Source: an uncultured Verrucomicrobiae bacterium
GTDB taxonomy: Bacteria > Verrucomicrobiota > Verrucomicrobiia > Verrucomicrobiales > Akkermansiaceae
DNA: 12,689 nucleotides
Reading direction: 5' to 3'
Assembly (NCBI GenBank): GCA_937957985.1
Contig: CALGOH010000187.1
Coordinates: 1-12,689 of the forward strand
Position numbers and translations under genes: made by a program. The notes below the pieces were generated by a model, which was not told the DNA's origin, did not search any database, and saw only the letters and a list, made by a program, of their open reading frames with translations. Positions 6,230 to 12,689 of this stretch are shown here, one piece after another; positions within the stretch are counted from its first letter, which is position 1, and the number at the start of each line of letters is the position of its first letter.

Positions 6230-7264
6230 CTACGGCTCGATGACGAACTCGGGTGAACGGATGGTGACGGCGATCCTGGGATGTTCCTGGATGAAACGCC
6301 GGGCTGCGGCTTCCGTGACCGAGGTGTTGATGAGTTCGAGATCGTAGAGACCCTGCATGTCACCCAGGGTCTCGAAGGCCTTATCGGAAACGGGGCAATT
6401 CGAGAGGTGGAGTTTCCGGAGCCCCTTCAGGTTCTTGAGCTTCTCCACGCCCGCATCGGTGACCTCGTCCAACCGCACCGGATCGGGGCGCGCGGCCTCG
6501 TCCCGGGATTCGTCCTCTGCCTTCACGATCCTCCCGATGCTGAGCTCCCGGAGTTCATGCAGACCCGAAAGGTTTTCCAGTCCCTCGTCGGTGATGCCGC
6601 CGGCACCGAGGTGCAGCACCTCGATATCCTTGAGGCCCTCGACCATCGCGATGTCCGCGTCCCGCGTCGGCGTCGTGCTCATGTTCACCACCAGGGGTTC
6701 CTCCGCGACGATGATCTCTGCCTTCCGCAGAGTCGCGATGATCTCATCACGAGTGGCCCCCGCCAGCGCCAGGGCGGGATTCGCCTTCAACTCCGCCGCC
6801 TTCCGGGCCGCCTCCTCGACCGCCCGACGCTGCTCTTCGGCCTTGGCCTCCGCCGCCGCCGCTTCCCGGCGCATCCTCTGCGCGCCCTGTTTGACATAGA
6901 TCCCGCCTCCGCCCGCAAGAACTGCGACCACCGCGAAGATGATGATGATGGGCGCCGCCGAGGATGGCGGGGCGACCGTGACGGGACGGGTCGCCGGACC
7001 GACGGTCGGCTGGACGCGACCGGTGAGCGCCGCGCCGAGTGCGGAAGGTCTTTCCAAACTGGGAACACCAACGGCAGGCGGTGCCGGTGGACGCCCGGCC
7101 GAATGCCGAAATTCGGACAGGCTGGAAAGCGCAACCCATTCCTCGCCATCCTCCTGCATGGCCGGCGTGTCGCGGTTCACCCGTTTCCGGCGAAGCATCT
7201 CACCGATTTCCTCAACGGCATACGGACCCTTGGTTTCGCCGTCGATGGCTAGCCAGTATTTCAT
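6230..7264 (-). CDS. GYF_2 domain, membrane segment, coiled coil, leucine-rich repeat protein
   Basis: A protein of 344 residues with an uncommon set of parts. Residues 1-54 are a GYF_2 (DUF4339) domain: YWLAIDGETKGPYAVEEI, then WVALSSLSEF. GYF domains typically bind proline-rich peptides. Residues 56-104 are a Pro-rich linker with a PPAPPAVGVP stretch, a possible ligand for its own GYF domain. Residues 105-124 (APIIIIFAVVAVLAGGGGIY) form one membrane helix. Residues 127-165 are Ala/Glu/Arg-rich and look like a coiled coil. Residues 205-324 hold three to four leucine-rich repeats (for example LKDIEVLHLGAGGITDEGLENL cut across 211-232, and LRKLHLSNCPVSDKAFETL), with a charged insert at 249-268. 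The topology is unclear because basic residues lie just after the helix. It is last in a collinear series after clpB and typA, 102 bases from the typA stop. Function is unknown; a scaffold or sensor is a guess. Confidence 0.85.
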   Translation of the reverse strand: MKYWLAIDGETKGPYAVEEIGEMLRRKRVNRDTPAMQEDGEEWVALSSLSEFRHSAGRPPAPPAVGVPSLERPSALGAALTGRVQPTVGPATRPVTVAPPSSAAPIIIIFAVVAVLAGGGGIYVKQGAQRMRREAAAAEAKAEEQRRAVEEAARKAAELKANPALALAGATRDEIIATLRKAEIIVAEEPLVVNMSTTPTRDADIAMVEGLKDIEVLHLGAGGITDEGLENLSGLHELRELSIGRIVKAEDESRDEAARPDPVRLDEVTDAGVEKLKNLKGLRKLHLSNCPVSDKAFETLGDMQGLYDLELINTSVTEAAARRFIQEHPRIAVTIRSPEFVIEP

Positions 7265-7313
7265 GCTGGTAGATCACTACGCGTGAACCCTCCCGACAAG
7301 GGGAAAGCCAGCA

Positions 7314-7355
7314 CCTCCGATGGGAGGCCGCCATGCGAGCCGGCTTGAAGAGCCG
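7314..7355 (-). terminator. Two short GC hairpins between typA and the GYF/LRR gene
   Basis: CGGCT (7341-7345) with AGCCG (7351-7355) forms a hairpin 11 bases after the typA stop on the minus strand. CCTCC (7314-7318) with GGAGG (7323-7327) forms a second. Neither is followed by a T tract on the minus strand, so full termination is doubtful. They may only lessen read-through into the GYF/LRR gene. Confidence 0.25.
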
Positions 7356-7366
7356 CGCTTTCCGGG

Positions 7367-9190
7367 TCACCCCTTCGCCGCCTTCGCCATCCGCTTGCGC
7401 TCGTTCGGATCGAGGATGCGCTTGCGCAGGCGCAGGTGGTTCGGGGTCGCCTCCACCAGTTCGTCCTGCTCGATGTACTCGATCGCACGCTCGAGCGAGA
7501 ACTTCTTCGGCGGACTCAGCTTGGAGGTCTTGTCCTTGCCGGCCGATCGCATGTTGTCGAGGTGCTTCTCCTTCACCGGATTCACCGGCAGATCGTCGGC
7601 CCGCGGGTTCTCGCCGACCAGCATGCCGGTGTAGACCTCCTCGCCGGGCCCGATGAAAAGAATGCCCCGCTCCTCCAGTGCCTGCAGCGAGTAGGTCGTC
7701 GACTGGCCCTTCTCCATCGAAACCAGCGTACCGGTGATGCGGGTGGTGATCTCGCCGGCGTGCGGCGCGTACTCGTCGAAGAGGTGGCTCATGATGCCGT
7801 GACCCGAGGTCAGGTTCACGAGTTCGCTTTCGAAACCGATCACGCCGCGCGTCGGGATCTTCGCCTGGATCAGCGTCCGCCCGCTGGCCTCGACCTCCAT
7901 GTTCTCGAGCACCCCCTTGCGGTTGTTGAGCACCTTGAGGATCCCCTGCGAATACTCGTCCGGAGCCTCGACGTAGAGCGTCTCGAACGGCTCGAGCAAC
8001 TGCCCGCTCTCGTCACGGCGGTAGATCACCGTCGGGCGGGAAACCAGCACCTCGTAGCCCTCGCGGCGCATCGTTTCGACCAGCACCGCGATCTGCATCG
8101 CGCCGCGTGCCGAGACCTTGAACACGCCGGCCTGATCGGTCTCGCGGACCTGAATGGAAATGTTCGTCTTCACCTCGCGCATCAGGCGGTCGAGGATGGC
8201 GCGGGAAGTCACGTGCTTGCCGTCCTTGCCGGCCAGCGGGCCGTCGTTGATCGAGAATTCCATCTCCACCGTCGGCGGGTCGATCGCGACGAAGGGCAGC
8301 GGTTCGGCGTCTTCCGCAGCGGCCAGGGTATCGCCGATATCGATGTCGTCGATACCGGCCGCGATGCCCACGATCCCGCCGGCGCTTCCGCCCTCGGAGT
8401 CGTGCGTCGCCAGACCGGAGTAGGAAAAGGTCTTCATCACCTTCGAGCGCTGCCGGGTGCCGTCCTTGCGCAGAAGCCACACGTTGTCGCCCTTCTTCAC
8501 GCCGCCGCCGAGCACCTTGCCGACAGCCACCCGGCCGACGTAGTCGTCCCACTCGATGTTCGACACCAGCATCGAGAACGGAGCGTCCTCCTTCGCCGCC
8601 GGCTCGGGAATGTATTCGATGATCTTCTTCAGCAGCGGCGTGCAGTCCACGCGCTCGTCGTCGGGCGACTCCATGAAATACCCGTCGCGCGCCGAACCAT
8701 AGAGGAAGGGCGCCTCGAACTGGTCCTCGGTCGCCTCGAGATCGAGGAACAGTTCCAGCACCTGGTCGTGGACCTTCAGCGGCGTTGCCAGTTCGCGGTC
8801 GATCTTGTTGACCACCACGATCGGCTTCAGCCCCTCCTGCAGCGCCTTGCGCAGCACGAAGCGCGTCTGCGCCTGCGGTCCGCCGGTCGCGTCCACCACC
8901 AGCAGCACGCCATCGACCATCTTCATCACCCGCTCCACCTCCGCGCCGAAGTCGGCGTGGCCGGGGGTGTCGACGATGTTGATCGTGTAGCCCTCCCAGT
9001 GAATCGAGGTGTTCTTGGCCTTGATGGTGATTCCCTTTTCCTTCTCGAGGTCCATGGAATCCATCGCCCGTTCCTGCCGCTCCTGGTTCTCGCGGTAGGT
9101 TCCGCCGGCCTGCAGGAGCTGGTCCACGAGGGTGGTCTTCCCGTGGTCGACGTGGGCGATGATGGCGAGGTTGCGGATCTTGAGCGACAT
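7367..9190 (-). CDS. typA: Ribosome-associated translational GTPase TypA/BipA
   Basis: A 607-residue GTPase of the EF-G family that binds ribosomes and helps subunit assembly and growth under stress or cold. The G domain has all five motifs: AHVDHGKTT (12-20), GITI (53-56), DTPGH (74-78), NKID (128-131) and GSA (165-167). Domain II follows, then EF-G-like domains III and V (with RREGYEVLVSRPTVIYR and the later PTRGVIGFESELVNLTSGHG), and the TypA-specific C-terminal domain (TYSLQALEERGILFIGPGEEVYTGM, of which only the core is typical). Length is normal. ATG at 9190 is chosen because the family begins at MSLKIRNLAIIAHVDHG; an in-frame start at 9247 adds 19 unrelated residues. It lies 87 bases after the clpB stop on the same strand, so co-transcription is plausible. 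No Shine-Dalgarno sequence is visible. Confidence 0.97.
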   Translation of the reverse strand: MSLKIRNLAIIAHVDHGKTTLVDQLLQAGGTYRENQERQERAMDSMDLEKEKGITIKAKNTSIHWEGYTINIVDTPGHADFGAEVERVMKMVDGVLLVVDATGGPQAQTRFVLRKALQEGLKPIVVVNKIDRELATPLKVHDQVLELFLDLEATEDQFEAPFLYGSARDGYFMESPDDERVDCTPLLKKIIEYIPEPAAKEDAPFSMLVSNIEWDDYVGRVAVGKVLGGGVKKGDNVWLLRKDGTRQRSKVMKTFSYSGLATHDSEGGSAGGIVGIAAGIDDIDIGDTLAAAEDAEPLPFVAIDPPTVEMEFSINDGPLAGKDGKHVTSRAILDRLMREVKTNISIQVRETDQAGVFKVSARGAMQIAVLVETMRREGYEVLVSRPTVIYRRDESGQLLEPFETLYVEAPDEYSQGILKVLNNRKGVLENMEVEASGRTLIQAKIPTRGVIGFESELVNLTSGHGIMSHLFDEYAPHAGEITTRITGTLVSMEKGQSTTYSLQALEERGILFIGPGEEVYTGMLVGENPRADDLPVNPVKEKHLDNMRSAGKDKTSKLSPPKKFSLERAIEYIEQDELVEATPNHLRLRKRILDPNERKRMAKAAKG

Positions 9191-9277
9191 GGTGGCGGCG
9201 GAAATGCCGCGGCCGTATGGGACCTGAAAACCGACTTGGCAAGGCACAACGCGCCCCGCGCTCCCGGCTCCGGGCCG

Positions 9278-11854
<2,577 letters not shown>

Positions 11855-12033
11855 ATCGGTGAATTTTCTAGAGTTTGTTGGAGGATGCAAGCTGACGCCT
11901 GCCGCCGCTTGCCGGTTTCTACGCTTTGGATGCCATAGCAGGAACTTTATTCAAATCATTTGTGCATTTTTATTATTATGACGATGGAGGTTTCCGAACT
12001 CGCACCGACCCCGACAACGTGGAGAATCGAGGC
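11855..12033. promoter_or_regulatory. Divergent clpB/deoB control region with an AT-rich core
   Basis: The 179-base gap separates two divergent genes and has an AT-rich core at about 11945-11980. On the plus strand TTCAAA (11950-11955), an 18-base spacer and TATTAT (11974-11979) form a candidate promoter for deoB with a start near 11986. No equally good clpB promoter is seen on the minus strand. The CIRCE inverted repeat that controls many heat-shock genes is absent. Confidence 0.35.
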
Positions 12034-12037
12034 ATGA
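11978..12037 (+). CDS. Possible 19-codon upstream ORF overlapping deoB
   Basis: The frame encodes MTMEVSELAPTPTTWRIEA and ends in a TGA at 12035-12037 that overlaps the deoB ATG (12034-12036) as ATGA, the classic arrangement for translational coupling. A second in-frame ATG lies at 11984. Against it: no Shine-Dalgarno sequence, no repeated regulatory codons, and its first ATG overlaps the candidate -10 box, in which case it would not be on the transcript. It may be coincidence. Confidence 0.2.
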   Translation: MTMEVSELAPTPTTWRIEA

Positions 12038-12689
12038 CCCGCGCCCTCTGCATCGTGCTCGACTCGGTCGGCTGCGGCCACGCCCCGGACGCCGCGGATT
12101 TCGGCGACGCCGGCGCGGACACCCTGGGGCACCTGTTCGAGCGCGTCCCGGGCTTCGCCCTGCCCGCACTATCGAGTCTCGGCCTTCACGAAGTGCTGCG
12201 CGAGCTCCATCCCGATTTCCCCCTGCCCTCCCCATTGCTCCTTCCCGGCTCGGGCTTCGCCCACCTCACCGAGCGTTCACCGGGCAAGGACACGACGACC
12301 GGCCACTGGGAATTGATGGGCGCTCCGCTCGACGCCGCCCTTGAGACCTTCGAGCGCTTCCCCGACGACCTCGTCGAGGAGTTGGAACAACTCTCGGGCA
12401 TTCCTTTCCTCGGAAACGAAGCCGCCTCCGGAACCGAGATCATCGCCCGTCTCGGCGAGGAACACCTGCGCACCGGAAAACCCATCCTCTATACCAGCGC
12501 CGACTCGGTGATGCAGATCGCCGCCCACGAAAGCCCCGAGTTCTTCGGTCTCGACCGCTTGCTCGATCTCTGTCGCGCCGCCCGGAAGCTTCTCGACCGG
12601 AAGGGCATCCGCATCGGCCGCGTGATCGCCCGTCCGTTCATCGGAACCTCATCCGCCGACTTCCGCCGCACCGCCAACCGCCACGACGA
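12034..12689 (+). CDS. deoB: Phosphopentomutase, C-terminus beyond the window
   Basis: The first 218 residues of a DeoB-type enzyme, cut by the window end; family members run to about 385-410. It interconverts ribose (or deoxyribose) 1-phosphate and 5-phosphate, linking nucleoside salvage to the pentose phosphate pathway, in the cytoplasm. It belongs to the alkaline phosphatase superfamily and uses two Mn ions and a phosphorylated threonine. Visible motifs are LDSVGCGHAPDA (9-20, metal-binding Asp10), FGDAGADTLGH (23-33), GKDTTTGHWELMG (84-96, which holds the catalytic threonine), GNEAASGTEII (127-137), YTSADSVMQIAAHE (153-166) and GRVIARPFIG (195-204), then RTANRHD at the edge. GGAG at 12021-12024, nine bases before the ATG, is one of the few Shine-Dalgarno-like sites in the window. 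It is divergent from clpB. Confidence 0.95.
   Translation, partial: MTRALCIVLDSVGCGHAPDAADFGDAGADTLGHLFERVPGFALPALSSLGLHEVLRELHPDFPLPSPLLLPGSGFAHLTERSPGKDTTTGHWELMGAPLDAALETFERFPDDLVEELEQLSGIPFLGNEAASGTEIIARLGEEHLRTGKPILYTSADSVMQIAAHESPEFFGLDRLLDLCRAARKLLDRKGIRIGRVIARPFIGTSSADFRRTANRHD

Noticed and set aside
9187..9200. A Kozak-like GCCGCCACCATG at the typA start on the minus strand
   Set aside because: The resemblance to the eukaryotic initiation consensus is a coincidence in GC-rich sequence; every gene here is bacterial.
11855..11977. Heat-shock control element for clpB
   Set aside because: I looked for the CIRCE inverted repeat and a sigma-32-like promoter on the minus strand and found neither.

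Overview
The window reads as a piece of a high-G+C bacterial chromosome, most likely Verrucomicrobiota (Luteolibacter/Haloferula-like). This placement is inferred from several traits seen together: a PEP-CTERM sorted protein, a periplasmic Dabb protein, a GYF_2/leucine-rich-repeat membrane protein, an exported protein with a 'YYDHWEDGYE' signature, and near absence of Shine-Dalgarno sequences. It is mostly housekeeping and envelope genes. I see no phage, transposon, CRISPR array, rRNA or tRNA.

Layout. Bases 1-55 are almost pure G and sit at the window edge; they are probably a sequencing or assembly artefact. 56-847 (-) is the N-terminal part of an exported protein. 848-1255 is a gene-free, partly AT-rich control region and long leader for ilvB. 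1256-3619 (+) holds ilvB and ilvN, the two acetohydroxyacid synthase subunits, separated by two heptamer repeat arrays in opposite orientation. 3716-4288 (+) is a small PEP-CTERM protein of lower G+C. 4310-5744 (-) encodes a tandem TM2 membrane protein followed by an exported PhoD-like metallophosphatase. 5858-6220 (+) is an exported Dabb protein. 6230-11854 (-) is the collinear series clpB, typA and a GYF-membrane-coil-LRR gene. 12034 to the end (+) is the start of phosphopentomutase deoB, divergent from clpB.

How the genes fit together. IlvB and IlvN form one enzyme at the entry to branched-chain amino acid synthesis, and their long leader may be regulatory. ClpB and TypA both serve stress and translation, and could share a transcript with the GYF/LRR gene. 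The exported proteins (YYDHWEDGYE, PEP-CTERM, PhoD-like, Dabb) are envelope functions without an evident shared pathway.

The observations most worth checking are the GYF-LRR fusion downstream of typA, the inverted heptamer arrays between ilvB and ilvN, the structured ilvB leader, the inverted repeat over a TTGACA box upstream of the Dabb gene, and a 19-codon ORF that overlaps deoB as ATGA. I found no convincing new multi-gene system.
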